From the NCBI GenBank assembly GCA_044450785.1, contig JBIOJM010000018.1, positions 1 through 55,235 of the forward strand: 55,235 bases of DNA. The letters run 5' to 3'. Both the position numbers and the translations under genes were made by a program. Source of the stretch: JBIOJM01 sp044450785. Lineage in GTDB: Bacteria > Planctomycetota > Planctomycetia > Isosphaerales > Isosphaeraceae. Positions 1 through 9,185 of the stretch are shown here, in pieces; within the stretch, counting starts at the first letter, position 1, and each line of letters opens with the position of its first letter. The notes under the pieces are model-generated. The model ran no database searches. It was not told the DNA's origin and was given only the letters and a program-made list of their open reading frames with translations.

Positions 1-2
1 AC

Positions 3-584
3 CTGATCGTCAACGGCGGATTTGAAACGGGGGATTTCAGTGGTTGGACTGCGACTCCAGCTAGTCAGGGTAGCGGCTTTTATGTCGCTTCCGAGGCTGG
101 CATCCCGTCAAGGCCCAACCAAGGACCAACCCCTTTCTACATTCCCCACTCCGGCACGTACGTGGCCGTAATGGGGGCGTTTGACGTAGGCTTTTTCGAC
201 AGCATTTCGCAAACGGTGGCAACGACTCCTGGCCAGCCGTATGTCATTGATTTCTGGCTATTCAATGGCACCGTGGTTTCGGCGACTCCATCAAGCGAAT
301 TCAAGGCATCATGGGGCGGAAATGTTCTCCTTGACCAGGCAAACCCGCCCGTACTCTTGTACCCGTCGCCGTCGTACCCGGCCTACACCGAGTACACTTT
401 CGTCGAGACGCCGACGACGGCATCCACGACACTCCAATTCTCCGCCTACGAGACGACTGGGTACTTCTTGCTTGACGACGTGAGCGTGTCAGCAGTCCCC
501 GAACCCTCCACCCTGACCCTGCTCGGCATCGGTGCTTTCTGTTTCTGGGGCTTCGCCTGGCGACGGCGGAAGCAGGCGGCGTGA
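3..584 (+). CDS. PEP-CTERM sorting-domain protein (5' partial)
   Basis: The frame is open from the window edge, so the true start lies upstream. The first visible residues read LIVNGGFETGDFSGWT, the usual opening of the mature part of many PEP-CTERM surface proteins, followed by a beta-rich domain. The C-terminus has the tripartite sorting signal: VPEPSTLTLLG, a hydrophobic helix, then the basic tail WRRRKQAA. In the known family such proteins are exported, processed by an exosortase-type enzyme at the PEP motif and placed in the envelope or extracellular matrix. The substrate or binding role of this one cannot be told. An internal Met at 162 is possible, but the coding pattern continues upstream of it. 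No exosortase gene is in the window. Confidence 0.85.
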   Translation: MIVNGGFETGDFSGWTATPASQGSGFYVASEAGIPSRPNQGPTPFYIPHSGTYVAVMGAFDVGFFDSISQTVATTPGQPYVIDFWLFNGTVVSATPSSEFKASWGGNVLLDQANPPVLLYPSPSYPAYTEYTFVETPTTASTTLQFSAYETTGYFLLDDVSVSAVPEPSTLTLLGIGAFCFWGFAWRRRKQAA

Positions 585-653
585 AAGCCCGCCCATCAAC
601 TGGGTGTCCAGAAGCCGTCCTTCGAGACTCCGCGCTGAACACCGCCGCCGGGA

Positions 654-798
654 CCCCCTCACCCGGCCTTCGGCCGACCTCTCCCCAAGGGGGCGAGGTG
701 GTAAAGATGAAAGGCCCACGGCGGTCTGACCTTACGACGCGAAGGAGAAGACCGGTCGCCCTCGCCCCTCTTGTGGGGAGAGGGATGGGGTGAGGGGG
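654..798. repeat. Palindromic intergenic element (REP-like)
   Basis: Eleven-base perfect inverted arms (CCCCTCACCC-type at 654-664, GGGTGAGGGG-type at 788-798) enclose a GC-rich stretch that contains further complementary CTCTCCCC/GGGGAGAGG blocks. It lies just after the PEP-CTERM gene and could fold as a long hairpin at the transcript end. It resembles dispersed 'CCCTCACCC...CTCTCCCC' repeats found in many GC-rich genomes. Confidence 0.6.
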
Positions 799-849
799 CG
801 AACCGCCTGGTGATCGCGGTTTCGCTCCGCCAAACCAGGTGGTGATCAG

Positions 850-1930
850 CGAGAAGTCTCGGAGAATCGGATGCTTCGGACAGCGAACGTGGTGAAACTC
901 GCTTTGCTCCACAATCTCGGCCGTCTCCCCGAGCCAGAACGCACCCGCGCGAATCACCACGAAGCCGAGGATGATCAGCCTCGGCGGGTGCCCAACGGCC
1001 ATGCGTTCGAACAGGTCAACTGCCTGGCGTTCCGACTCCTGAACCGTTCGAGCGGAGAGATCGCCGACGAGGACCTGGGGCGGGTCGCGCACGCACGTTC
1101 GGATGACGACGCGACCCTCGTCGGCGTGCAATTGCTGGCTCCGCCGCACCGCGAGACAACCCCCGTGCTGATCGGAAAGCTGGAAGGTACCTGATGCACC
1201 TTCAATCGAAACCGGGCTTCGTTGTCTCGCTCTAACCGATTGATCATGTCCTCGTGGCTTTCCTGCTCTTTTCTCACCCACGGCTGAACCAACTCGAAGA
1301 TGCCCAAAATGACTCCCAGGCCGATAAACCGGAGGGCCAGTTCCCGAATTCCAATCCAGCGCGTCACTTCCTTGAGACTGTGCACCTGGCCGTCGAGGGG
1401 GTCACAACACGGATTCTTCTCGGCGTGTGTGCGCGCGGACCTCAGGAACTCATCTCTTTGGGGGCCGTGCACCATCGACACGAAGTACGGACCTTGCTGG
1501 CCGGCTTCAAGCTGGTGCCAGCGTCGCGCGTCACATATGGTGTGATCGAAGACGTAGCCAGCAATATTTCCCACGCTCGGCTCTCCTTCGTTTCCGCCCT
1601 GGTGTTCGCGCAAGCACGCGTCGATCGTCTCGTCCGGGACATTTCTCGCTGGCGGTCCTCGTGCCGGTTGACATCGAGCCTCTCCGGACCGCGTCGCCGC
1701 GTTCCCCTGCTCGTGCGACGAACACGCTGGATGTCCAGATCGTCTTGCCGTCGTGTGCACGTCGGGACCGATCACGATCCCGCGTTCCCCCCGGCGAGAC
1801 GGTGTCTTTCTCGCCTCACCGATGAAGTTACGCAACGCACTCAACTCTGTGTCACGTTGCGACAACGCTTGGTTGATTTCACGGTTGCGAGGGACTTTTT
1901 GGTGTTTTTCCGAAACATTCCCTGGACAGG
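850..1930 (-). pseudogene. Decayed gene for a small membrane/coiled-coil protein
   Basis: No intact gene explains this stretch. On the minus strand, coding-like segments sit in different frames. Around 1800-1930 a frame reads NREINQALSQRDTELSALRN. Around 1220-1640 a stretch contains a hydrophobic helix (LALRFIGLGVILGIFELV) followed by a charged coil (QESHEDMINRLERDNEAR). Around 850-1215 a second frame reads on with FQLSDQHGGCLAV and GHPPRLIILGFVVIRAGAFW. The switch between frames near 1200-1230 suggests at least one frameshift, and the poor middle part suggests more. No family is recognised. It may also be non-coding with chance open frames. Confidence 0.3.
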
Positions 1931-2038
1931 CGGGGAATCATGATAGACGGGGACGCGATGAGTGGAACCCTCGAGGCTTGTGGATCATCGCTCTCGATGG
2001 GCTCCGGCGGAGCTGGGAGAAGTCCGGCGGTTGACCGA

Positions 2039-3157
2039 TCACGAGCCGCCGTTTTCCGAACCGACGCGGCGCCAGTGATCGATGGGTCGCGCGGCCTCGC
2101 TCACGAAGGGAAGGTCGATGCGCTCTCCGCGCGCGGCCGAGGCGTAGAGGGCGTGAACGGCCTCCACGACCGACCGTCCATCCTGGCCGTTCTCTCGCGG
2201 GCGCTCGCCGCGCCGCACGCACGAGACGAAGTGGTCCATCTCCTGAGGGAAACCGTAGTTCCAGATCTCTTCGTAGATGGGAAAGGACCAGCCCGCGGTC
2301 GACCCGGCTTTCTCGACGGCATAGCCATAGCCGCCGCGGGAAAAAGCACGCAGGGCATTCCCGTGCAGCAGGTCGGCATAAGCCTGCCCCTCGCTGCCGA
2401 AGACTTCGGCCCGGTCATCCATGCCCCCCGGCTTGGTCCAGCTCTCCTCGGCCAGGCCGATGGCCCCTCCCTCGAACGTCAGCAGCAACACGGCCTCGTC
2501 GTCGCCATCGGTCTTGTCACGGTGCACGTACGTGCCCATCTGGGCGTACACACTGGAAATGCGCGCCTTGCCCGCCGGCGACGCTCCACCCAATAGCCAG
2601 CGGAAAAACTCGATCGCATGGCAGCCCATGTCGAAGGTCACCCCGCCCCCGCTTCGCCGCGTGTCGAAAAACCAGCTCGCGTGGGGGCCGTCGTGCTTTT
2701 CCGATTGCTTCACGACATGGATTCTCCCCAACGCGCCTTCGTCAATCAATTGCTTGAGTCGGAGATACTTGGGGGCGAAACACAACTCCTCCGCATAGCC
2801 CAGCATGACGCCGGCCCGCTCGCAGGCTGCAATCATCCCGTCGCATTCCGCGAGGCTCAAGGCCATCGGCTTCTCCACCACGACGTGCTTACCCGCTTCG
2901 GCCGCCCGAGAAACGACCACGCAGTGGAGGTCATTGGGGATCCCAACCACGACCAGGTCGACGTCCTCCAGGTCGAGCAGTGACCGATAATCGATGAAGT
3001 GCTTGGCGATCCCTCTCTCCCCGGCGAATCGTTCGGCATGGCCCGCCGTCGGCGAAGCCACGGCGACCACGCGGGCTCCGTTCACGTGGCGCAAAGCCTC
3101 ATGATGGATCGACGAGACAAAGCCTGAACCAATGAGACCGACACGCACTGTGTCCAT
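2039..3157 (-). CDS. Gfo/Idh/MocA-family NAD(P)-dependent oxidoreductase
   Basis: The 372-residue protein has the two-domain layout of the Gfo/Idh/MocA family. An N-terminal Rossmann fold opens with VGLIGSGFVSSIHHEAL, the family EKP motif follows (VVEKPMALSLAEC), and the C-terminal alpha/beta domain carries GGGVTFDMGCHAIEFF, with the Asp/His region used by many members for catalysis. Members oxidise or reduce sugars, inositols or related polyols with NAD(P). The substrate cannot be read from the sequence; planctomycetes carry many paralogues. There is no twin-arginine signal, so it is probably cytoplasmic. The ATG at 3157 follows GAGGTGGAG at a good distance, which fixes the start. It stands alone, divergent from the sigma-factor gene. 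Confidence 0.9.
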   Translation of the reverse strand: MDTVRVGLIGSGFVSSIHHEALRHVNGARVVAVASPTAGHAERFAGERGIAKHFIDYRSLLDLEDVDLVVVGIPNDLHCVVVSRAAEAGKHVVVEKPMALSLAECDGMIAACERAGVMLGYAEELCFAPKYLRLKQLIDEGALGRIHVVKQSEKHDGPHASWFFDTRRSGGGVTFDMGCHAIEFFRWLLGGASPAGKARISSVYAQMGTYVHRDKTDGDDEAVLLLTFEGGAIGLAEESWTKPGGMDDRAEVFGSEGQAYADLLHGNALRAFSRGGYGYAVEKAGSTAGWSFPIYEEIWNYGFPQEMDHFVSCVRRGERPRENGQDGRSVVEAVHALYASAARGERIDLPFVSEAARPIDHWRRVGSENGGS

Positions 3158-3571
3158 CGCTCCACCTCTGTCCCGGATGAAAAACGAACCGCGTCCCCGT
3201 TTGTTCGCAACAACTCGTTGCGTCCCCGTTTCCGCTTCGGTTCACCGTGGAGAGCCCCGCGACCAGGCAAATACCACCACGCATACACTCAATCATTGCG
3301 GCGTTGATTCCGTATGTCAATCGCCGGATCGGAAGGATTCGAACAGAGATACGAATCCACGAACACCGGAGCTTCCCGGGGACGGGTAGACCACCTCAGC
3401 TTCTTGTTCGGGAGGGATTCACCAAACGGTCTCCCGGAGGATAAGATGAACGTGGGCGTTGCGGCGCTCACCGCTGGGGCCGCGACGATCCGCCCGCAAT
3501 GGGGTTGCGAACGATTCGCCGCCTTTGTTTGTCGGGAACTAACCGCCGACCTGAATCGTCGAAGAGGTGTG
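3158..3571. other. Intergenic region with a short direct repeat and a hairpin
   Basis: This 414-nt divergent gap separates the oxidoreductase from the sigma factor. GCGTCCCCGTTT occurs twice, at 3191-3202 and 3220-3231; related GGGACGCA blocks recur near 34540, 34605 and 34825. A 7-bp inverted repeat, GGATTCG...CGAATCC, lies near 3335-3360. Promoters for both flanking genes are expected here but no convincing -35/-10 pair was identified. Confidence 0.5.
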
Positions 3572-4186
3572 ATGTCCCGCTGCCTTGACGACCATAGCCT
3601 TGTGAAAGCGTGTCGCGCGGGTCAAACCGAGGCGTTCGGCGCCTTGGTCCAGCGCTACCAGGATAGGCTGTACCCAACCATACTCCGGCTCGTGGGCTCG
3701 GCCGAGGATGCCAAGGATATCTTGCAGGACACGTTTCTGCGCGCATTCGAGAAACTCGATCAGTTCCAAGGAGATAGCTCATTTTATACCTGGGTCTATC
3801 GAATCGCGGTCAATCTTGCCTTGAGCGGCCATCGGCGGCACCGTGTCCGGTCCATGCTTCGCTACCGTGGTGAACGCCCAGTCAGCCGAGGTGAGGATCC
3901 AGCCGACGAATCAGCCGACTCCGATCCCAGCTCTTCGCTGGAGCGGGCCGAGCGCGAGCAGATCGTCGAGGCGGCCCTCAACCAGTTGTGCCCCGATCAC
4001 CGCGCCGTCGTCGTGTTGAAAGATTTCGACGGCCGCCGTTACGAGGAGATCAGTGCGATCCTTGACGTCCCCGTGGGCACGGTTCGGAGCCGTCTGCACC
4101 GCGCCCGCTGCGAGCTTCGTGATCGGCTTCGGAGTCTCGTCGATCTCGAACAGCCCGCACGCCAGGCGTCCTCATCAGCCCGCTGA
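3572..4186 (+). CDS. RpoE-type ECF sigma factor
   Basis: The 204-residue protein has both ECF sigma regions. Region 2 runs from about residue 15 (FGALVQRYQDRLYPTILRL, AKDILQDTFLRAFEKL, FYTWVYRIAVN). Region 4 lies near the C-terminus (VEAALNQLCPDHRAVVVL, RYEEISAILDVPVGTVRSRL). It should direct RNA polymerase to promoters under control of the neighbouring anti-sigma factor. The frame is open further upstream, but ATG 3572 is preceded by GAAGAGG and begins the family-like sequence, so it is preferred. The gene 135 bases downstream encodes a membrane anti-sigma factor, and the pair looks like a classic envelope-stress switch. Confidence 0.93.
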   Translation: MSRCLDDHSLVKACRAGQTEAFGALVQRYQDRLYPTILRLVGSAEDAKDILQDTFLRAFEKLDQFQGDSSFYTWVYRIAVNLALSGHRRHRVRSMLRYRGERPVSRGEDPADESADSDPSSSLERAEREQIVEAALNQLCPDHRAVVVLKDFDGRRYEEISAILDVPVGTVRSRLHRARCELRDRLRSLVDLEQPARQASSSAR

Positions 4187-4321
4187 GGTCGCCCGTCGAT
4201 TTTAGTGTCTCATGGGTCGCATGACGCGGCGCCCATAAGGTCTCCTTCACGGTCGACGAGAGCGTCGGCCTTACCATGGCCAGCAAGAGTGTCGGCCCAA
4301 CCGTTTCATAAGTACACAGAC

Positions 4322-5539
4322 ATGATGAGTGACGACGACTCGTTTTTGAGTGCATACATGGACGGCCAGCTCGATCCCGGCCAACATGAGTGGGTCGAGT
4401 CGGCCTTGGTGTCGAATCCTCAGCTCGCGGAGCAGTTACGAGGACTGACCGTCCTGCGCGACCTCGTGGCGGGTCTGGCCCGTGACACGTCCGTCGACGT
4501 GGCGCCCCGGGTCATGGAGCGAATCCGGGCCCGGCAGCCGGTACCAAGGCGATTCCCGGCGTTCCAGCCATGGCCGCCAGGTCGAGTGCCGAGCTTCGCA
4601 ACCATTGGTATCCTCACGACCGCCGCTGGCATCATCCTTGCAATCTCGCTCGCCGTCTCACATGCTCCGCGATTGAATCGTCCTGATGGCACGACCGGTC
4701 GTGGCCTCACGAAAACGATTGACAACGCGAAATCAACTGCGACCCGAACCGACGCTGGCGCGACCGAAGGCGCTCAGGAAACTCGCCGTTCCTCATCCGA
4801 TATCAGTCTATCCAGCGACGGCGCTGCCAGCACGCTCGCGTCGGGAGGTGAAGCGCACATCAGTTCCGTTTTTGAGTCGACGGGCTCGGCCACCTCCCGC
4901 GACCTGGAGCGCTACCGTCAATTCCTCGACAACCCCAATCTCCGACGGTCCTTCCTGGTGAGAAGCGGGCACGATGGCAGGGGAGAGCAGCTTGTGGCGA
5001 CCGTCATTGAGCGCACGACCCGATTCGGTTTCTTCAAGAGCACGGTCTCGCAGGGAATCGTGATCGATCCGCGCCACCCCGAGGAAGTCACGGTCTTTGT
5101 GCTGCTCGTGAACCCGAAGGAGGTCGATCGTCTCCGCGATCAGCTCAAAGTCGCTTTTTCGGATCTCATCGAGGAAACTCCGGTCGATCCGGCGATCGTC
5201 ACCCAGTTGACTGATATCGGCCAGGTTGAGGCTTTCCATCCCGCGCCGCTGGCCGATGTTTTGATCCCCCGTGAGGCCCTGGCGCTGCGGACGGGGGAGG
5301 CGGGCGCCACGGAGAATACGGGGCCGCCGGCCTCTCCCGAAAAGCAAAGCGGGCACAATCGTCCGACTATCGAACAAGAGCAAAGCGCGAAACGTCTGGC
5401 AGCCGCTCGGCCCGGCTCGAGCTCGGATACCCATTCCGACGCGGCGCGCACCTCGGGCGCGGCCTCGATCGCTCGCCCCTCCGAGGGGCCGCACGACACG
5501 ATCGTGGTTCTCGTCTGGGTATGCAAGCCTCGGAGTTGA
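4322..5539 (+). CDS. Membrane-anchored anti-sigma factor
   Basis: The protein has about 405 residues. The first 70 resemble the sigma-binding part of RseA/RsiW-type anti-sigma factors (SFLSAYMDGQLDPGQ), but the HxxxCxxC zinc motif is absent. One transmembrane helix follows at about residues 93-113 (TIGILTTAAGIILAISLAVS). The long outer part is low-complexity and Ser/Thr/Ala-rich, then has a folded-looking segment (about 190-330) with no recognised family. By position it should hold the upstream ECF factor inactive and release it on an envelope signal. Two Met codons (4322, 4325) begin the family-like sequence. The upstream in-frame extension lacks coding character. The ABC operon begins 49 bases downstream. 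Confidence 0.8.
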   Translation: MMSDDDSFLSAYMDGQLDPGQHEWVESALVSNPQLAEQLRGLTVLRDLVAGLARDTSVDVAPRVMERIRARQPVPRRFPAFQPWPPGRVPSFATIGILTTAAGIILAISLAVSHAPRLNRPDGTTGRGLTKTIDNAKSTATRTDAGATEGAQETRRSSSDISLSSDGAASTLASGGEAHISSVFESTGSATSRDLERYRQFLDNPNLRRSFLVRSGHDGRGEQLVATVIERTTRFGFFKSTVSQGIVIDPRHPEEVTVFVLLVNPKEVDRLRDQLKVAFSDLIEETPVDPAIVTQLTDIGQVEAFHPAPLADVLIPREALALRTGEAGATENTGPPASPEKQSGHNRPTIEQEQSAKRLAAARPGSSSDTHSDAARTSGAASIARPSEGPHDTIVVLVWVCKPRS

Positions 5540-5586
5540 ACCGCCAAGACGCCGGAATCCGCATACGTTGGAACCGCCAAGACGCC
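5538..5586. repeat. Two copies of a 16-bp direct repeat before the ABC operon
   Basis: GAACCGCCAAGACGCC occurs at 5538-5553 and again at 5571-5586, 33 bases apart. The second copy ends three bases before the ATPase start codon, where a ribosome-binding site would be expected. The unit resembles short dispersed intergenic repeats known from planctomycete genomes. Confidence 0.75.
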
Positions 5587-5588
5587 AA

Positions 5589-6539
5589 ATGATCCAGGTA
5601 GACCGGCTCTCGAAGCGATTCGGGTCGCACACCGTCGTGGATGGCATCCGCTTCGACGTGGGCCGGGGCGAGATCGTCGGTCTGCTCGGCCCAAACGGGG
5701 CCGGCAAGACGACGACAATGCGGATGCTGACGACCTACTTGAGCCCCACGAGCGGCCGCGCCAGGCTGGCTGGCCACGACGTGCTCGACGAGCCGCTCCA
5801 GGTGCGGCGCAAGGTCGGCTATCTTCCGGAAAACGTTCCCCTCTACACCGAGATGAGGGTGAGCGAGTATTTGAGATATCGGGCCCGGCTCAAGGACGTC
5901 CCCCGGGCGGAGCGCCGCCGAGCGATCGGCGCGGTGGTGAGCCGGTGCCGGCTCGGTGAGGTCGAGAATCGGTTGATCGGCCAGCTCTCGCGCGGATTCC
6001 GCCAGCGGGTCGGCCTGGCCGAGGCGATGGTCCACGACCCCGAGATCCTGATCCTGGACGAGCCGACGGCCGGGCTGGACCCGCTGCAGATCCGTCAAGT
6101 ACGGGAGCTGATTCGCGAGCTCGCCCTCCGACACACGATTCTGCTGTCCACTCACATCCTGTCGGAGGTTGAAGCGGTCTGCGGTCGCGTGATCATCATC
6201 GCGCGGGGCCGGATTGCGCTCGACGACCAGCTCACGAACCTTCGGCGGCAAGGCGCGATCACCCTCGAAGCCCGGGGCCCATCCGACCCGATCAGGGCCG
6301 CGCTCCAGACGATCCCGGGGGTCGAACGCGTGGTCCTGGCGCGGCGAGACGGCGATCATGCCTGTTTCGAAGTCCAGACTCGAGATTCTCAGGACCTGCG
6401 GGAAGCAATGAGCCACAAACTCATGACCAACGGCTGGCCCCTGCGGCAGCTCGATCTGCGACGGAGCTCGCTCGAAGAGCGGTTCACGCAGGTCGTGACC
6501 CAGGACACCCTCGCCGATGCGCAACTCGAGGCAGTCTGA
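5589..6539 (+). CDS. ABC transporter ATP-binding protein (GldA-like)
   Basis: The 316-residue ATPase has all nucleotide-binding motifs: Walker A GPNGAGKTT at about 34-42, signature LSRGFRQRVGLAEAM, Walker B ILILDEPTAGLDP and switch histidine LLSTHIL. About 90 residues follow the ATPase core, as in the ABC-2 / gliding-associated subgroup. The next three genes encode the permease, a GldG-like protein and a DUF4340 protein, so this is the motor of one exporter or surface complex. Stop TGA 6537-6539 is two bases before the permease start. The start at 5589 is set by family alignment, because the longer frame upstream lies inside the anti-sigma gene. No clear Shine-Dalgarno site is seen; the 16-bp repeat occupies that position. 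Confidence 0.93.
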   Translation: MIQVDRLSKRFGSHTVVDGIRFDVGRGEIVGLLGPNGAGKTTTMRMLTTYLSPTSGRARLAGHDVLDEPLQVRRKVGYLPENVPLYTEMRVSEYLRYRARLKDVPRAERRRAIGAVVSRCRLGEVENRLIGQLSRGFRQRVGLAEAMVHDPEILILDEPTAGLDPLQIRQVRELIRELALRHTILLSTHILSEVEAVCGRVIIIARGRIALDDQLTNLRRQGAITLEARGPSDPIRAALQTIPGVERVVLARRDGDHACFEVQTRDSQDLREAMSHKLMTNGWPLRQLDLRRSSLEERFTQVVTQDTLADAQLEAV

Positions 6540-6541
6540 TC

Positions 6542-7306
6542 ATGCGGCACGTTCCCGCTCTCCTCCAACGCGAGCTGGCTGCCTACTTCCTGGGGCCGAT
6601 GGCCTATCTCGTCCTGCTGGCAGTCCAGTGCATCGCGATCCTCAACTTCTGGATGCTCATCGACAGCCTGAGCGAGCCGCAACACGAGTTATCGAGCCTT
6701 CGAGATCCGATGAGCACCTACATCTCGGGGAGCCTCGTGTTTTGGTTCGCGGTCATCGTGTTCGTCCCCATGCTCACCATGAGACTGTTTGCCGAGGAGC
6801 GCCGCTCCGGCACAATCGAGGCGCTCTTGACCGTACCGGTGACCGAGACCGAGGTCGTGCTGGCCAAGTGGCTCGCCGGTGTGCTCATGTACGGGGCGTT
6901 ACTCGTTCCGTTCGCCATGTACTTGCCTTTCCTCTACTACCAGGCGAAGTTCGAATTCGATGTCGGACCGATCCTCACGCTGGGTCTGGGTTTGACGACG
7001 ATGGGCATGATGTTCGTCGCCATTGGCTTGCTCTTGAGCGCGCTGACGCGCAACCAGATCATCGCCGCGATCTGGACGTTCGTGGTCTTGGTCCTCTTGG
7101 TGGTCGTCTTCCCGGTGGCTTACGTGTTCGCGGCGAGCCAGCACGCCGGCTGGGCGGACGGCATCCGGTTCATTTCCATCTTTTACCAGATCCAGAGCTT
7201 GGGCATGGGCCAGCTCGACCTTCGATACATCGCGGTTCAACTTTCCGTCTGTCTCTTCGTGCTCGGCTTGACCGTGAAGGCGATCCAGATGCGGACGAAT
7301 CTTTGA
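6542..7306 (+). CDS. ABC-2 type permease (GldF-like)
   Basis: This is a 254-residue membrane protein with about six hydrophobic helices, for example YFLGPMAYLVLLAVQCIAIL near the start and FVVLVLLVVVFPVAYVFAAS in the second half. The sequence LFAEERRSGTIEALLTVP after the second helix is the hallmark of ABC-2 permeases. It resembles GldF of gliding bacteroidetes and the permeases found with GldG-type genes elsewhere. It should form the membrane channel partner of the upstream ATPase. The gap to that gene is two bases, so the two are translated together. Confidence 0.9.
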   Translation: MRHVPALLQRELAAYFLGPMAYLVLLAVQCIAILNFWMLIDSLSEPQHELSSLRDPMSTYISGSLVFWFAVIVFVPMLTMRLFAEERRSGTIEALLTVPVTETEVVLAKWLAGVLMYGALLVPFAMYLPFLYYQAKFEFDVGPILTLGLGLTTMGMMFVAIGLLLSALTRNQIIAAIWTFVVLVLLVVVFPVAYVFAASQHAGWADGIRFISIFYQIQSLGMGQLDLRYIAVQLSVCLFVLGLTVKAIQMRTNL

Positions 7307-7337
7307 TTGACGAAGGCCAGGGGGGACGCCGGTTTCG

Positions 7338-9185
7338 ATGAAACACGAACTCCTCACGTATCTGGATCGGACTGAGCTCTGGATCGCGGCGGCGGGGCTG
7401 GCCGTGTTCCTGGCGGGTATCTGGGTGTTGCGCGGCGCGCCCCCGGGTCAAGCGGCCGCGGGGGAGGAAGACGCCGACGCGCCGCGTGCGGGCTACCGCG
7501 ACCGAATCGTGGTCGCGGTCGTCGTCGGCTTGATCTTGATTCTGGGCGCCGCCTTCGTCGCCCTTTCCCGTGGAGTCCTCTGGTCGCTGCCAATCTTCGC
7601 CCTGGGGTTCGGCCTGGTCCTCTTCCTGATCGCGCAGAACCGCCGCTACCGGCACGCGAGCCCCAGTCTGCGCCGGACGATCGATTTTTCGACGGCGTTC
7701 GTCAATTCTTCGCTGCTGGCGGGGATCTTGATCGTCTTCAACGTCATCGCGTTTCGCTACGGCGGCCAGCCAATCGACGTGACTCGCGAGCGCACCTACT
7801 CACTCTCGTCGCTCACCCTCAACCAGTTGAAGAGCCTCGAACGGCCCGTGGCCTTCACGATGATCTTCGGCCAGGGTCAGCGAGCGAGCCGCCAGCGCGC
7901 TCGGGTCGTGCAATTGCTCGAGGCTTACAAGGCCGCCAATCCCCAGATGATCCAGCTCGTGAGCCTCGACCCGTTCAACGACCTGCCGCGGCTCGACGAA
8001 CTGGCGAAGCACGTGCCCGAGCTTGAGTTGTTGCACGGGGGAGGCGTGGTCATCGAATACGGTGAGGGCGAGAGCGCCCTGTACGTCGTGGTGCGCAACC
8101 AGGACCTCTTTCAACCGATCCTGCTCGACCCCGCGCATGGCGGCCGGAACCACTTCGCGTCGGCCTTTACCGGCGAGGATGAGTTCACCTCGGCGGTGAT
8201 GCGATTGAGAGAGGGCAAGAAGTCGCGGATTGCGTTCACGACCGGGCACGGCGAGCCGCTCTCGTCCGACCTGAACCCGCGGGGACGGGGCATCGGCGAG
8301 TGGAAGGCCCGGTTCAACAAGGTGGGCTGCGAGGTGATCGACCTCAACCTGATCCAGGACGACATTCCCAGGGACCTCAGCCTCTTGATCGTGGTGGGCC
8401 CGAAGAGCCCGTTCAAACCCGACGAGCTCACCAAGCTCAGGTCGCTCGCGGTAGAAGGTAGGCCGGTGCTGCTCATGGTGGGCAACACGGAGCCCACCGG
8501 GCTCGACTTATTCCTCAAGTCCTTCAACCTCGAGATCGGCCGCGGGCTGGTGATCGACCCCCAGTCCAACTTCAACCGGAATGCGTCCCTGGTCTTCGCG
8601 CCGCTGCAGGCGGGGGTGAAGCATCCGATCGTCGATCCCCTGGGCGTGAACCGGGCCGTTCTCCTGACCGGCGCGGCGCCGATCATGGTGTTTGGGATGC
8701 ACTCTCGCGACAGTGCGCACAACCAGCCGGTTGACGCCAACCTGGTCCCGGTGCCGATCCTGCGAACGAGCAGTTTTTCCTGGGCTGAGACTGAGCCTCA
8801 GACATCCCCGGTGCGGCTCGACCGCGACAAAGACGAGCCGGGCCCGCTGACCGTCGGCGTGGCGGTCGCCGACCGCGCGGCGTCGCGCAGCCAGGGAGAG
8901 GGCTCGGCCCTGGGCAAGCCGCGGCTGGTCCTGTTCTCCTGCCCGGCAATGGCCGAGAACGTGTTCCAGGAGTACGAGCGAACCAACCTCGACCTGCTCA
9001 TGAATGCCGCGAGCTGGCTCCGCGGCCGGCCCGACACCCAGGGGATCGCCCCGCACACCCACGTCGCCTTGACCCTCTCGGTCGACCCGTCCCTCCGGTC
9101 GCGGCTGATCCTGGTCCCGTCGTTCGTGGCCGTCATGCTGTTCGTTGCCATGGGGATCATTGTCTTCATCGCCCGACGCGAATAA
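7338..9185 (+). CDS. GldG-family membrane protein
   Basis: The 615-residue protein begins with about four membrane helices in the first 160 residues (ELWIAAAGLAVFLAGIWVL, RIVVAVVVGLILILGAAFVA, two more). A large outer domain follows with GldG-type features (RTYSLSSLTLNQLKSL, VAFTMIFGQGQ, FTTGHGEPLSSDL). It closes with one C-terminal helix (LVPSFVAVMLFVAMGIIVFI) and a short basic tail. GldG family proteins accompany GldA/GldF-like transporters; in Flavobacterium they are needed for gliding, in other phyla the role is unknown. The N-terminal helices beyond the usual one suggest a fused membrane part. AGGGGG precedes the ATG at 7338. The stop overlaps the next start (TAATG), a sign of coupled translation. 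Confidence 0.87.
   Translation: MKHELLTYLDRTELWIAAAGLAVFLAGIWVLRGAPPGQAAAGEEDADAPRAGYRDRIVVAVVVGLILILGAAFVALSRGVLWSLPIFALGFGLVLFLIAQNRRYRHASPSLRRTIDFSTAFVNSSLLAGILIVFNVIAFRYGGQPIDVTRERTYSLSSLTLNQLKSLERPVAFTMIFGQGQRASRQRARVVQLLEAYKAANPQMIQLVSLDPFNDLPRLDELAKHVPELELLHGGGVVIEYGEGESALYVVVRNQDLFQPILLDPAHGGRNHFASAFTGEDEFTSAVMRLREGKKSRIAFTTGHGEPLSSDLNPRGRGIGEWKARFNKVGCEVIDLNLIQDDIPRDLSLLIVVGPKSPFKPDELTKLRSLAVEGRPVLLMVGNTEPTGLDLFLKSFNLEIGRGLVIDPQSNFNRNASLVFAPLQAGVKHPIVDPLGVNRAVLLTGAAPIMVFGMHSRDSAHNQPVDANLVPVPILRTSSFSWAETEPQTSPVRLDRDKDEPGPLTVGVAVADRAASRSQGEGSALGKPRLVLFSCPAMAENVFQEYERTNLDLLMNAASWLRGRPDTQGIAPHTHVALTLSVDPSLRSRLILVPSFVAVMLFVAMGIIVFIARRE

Noticed and set aside
301..1281. 326-codon minus-strand open frame
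   Set aside because: Its second half runs antisense through the palindromic repeat and the PEP-CTERM gene. Only the part above about 850 looks coding, and this is described as a decayed gene.
3335..3362. TTCGAA-containing stretch resembling a tRNA T-arm
   Set aside because: No acceptor, D or anticodon stems can be drawn around it on either strand; it is only a short inverted repeat.
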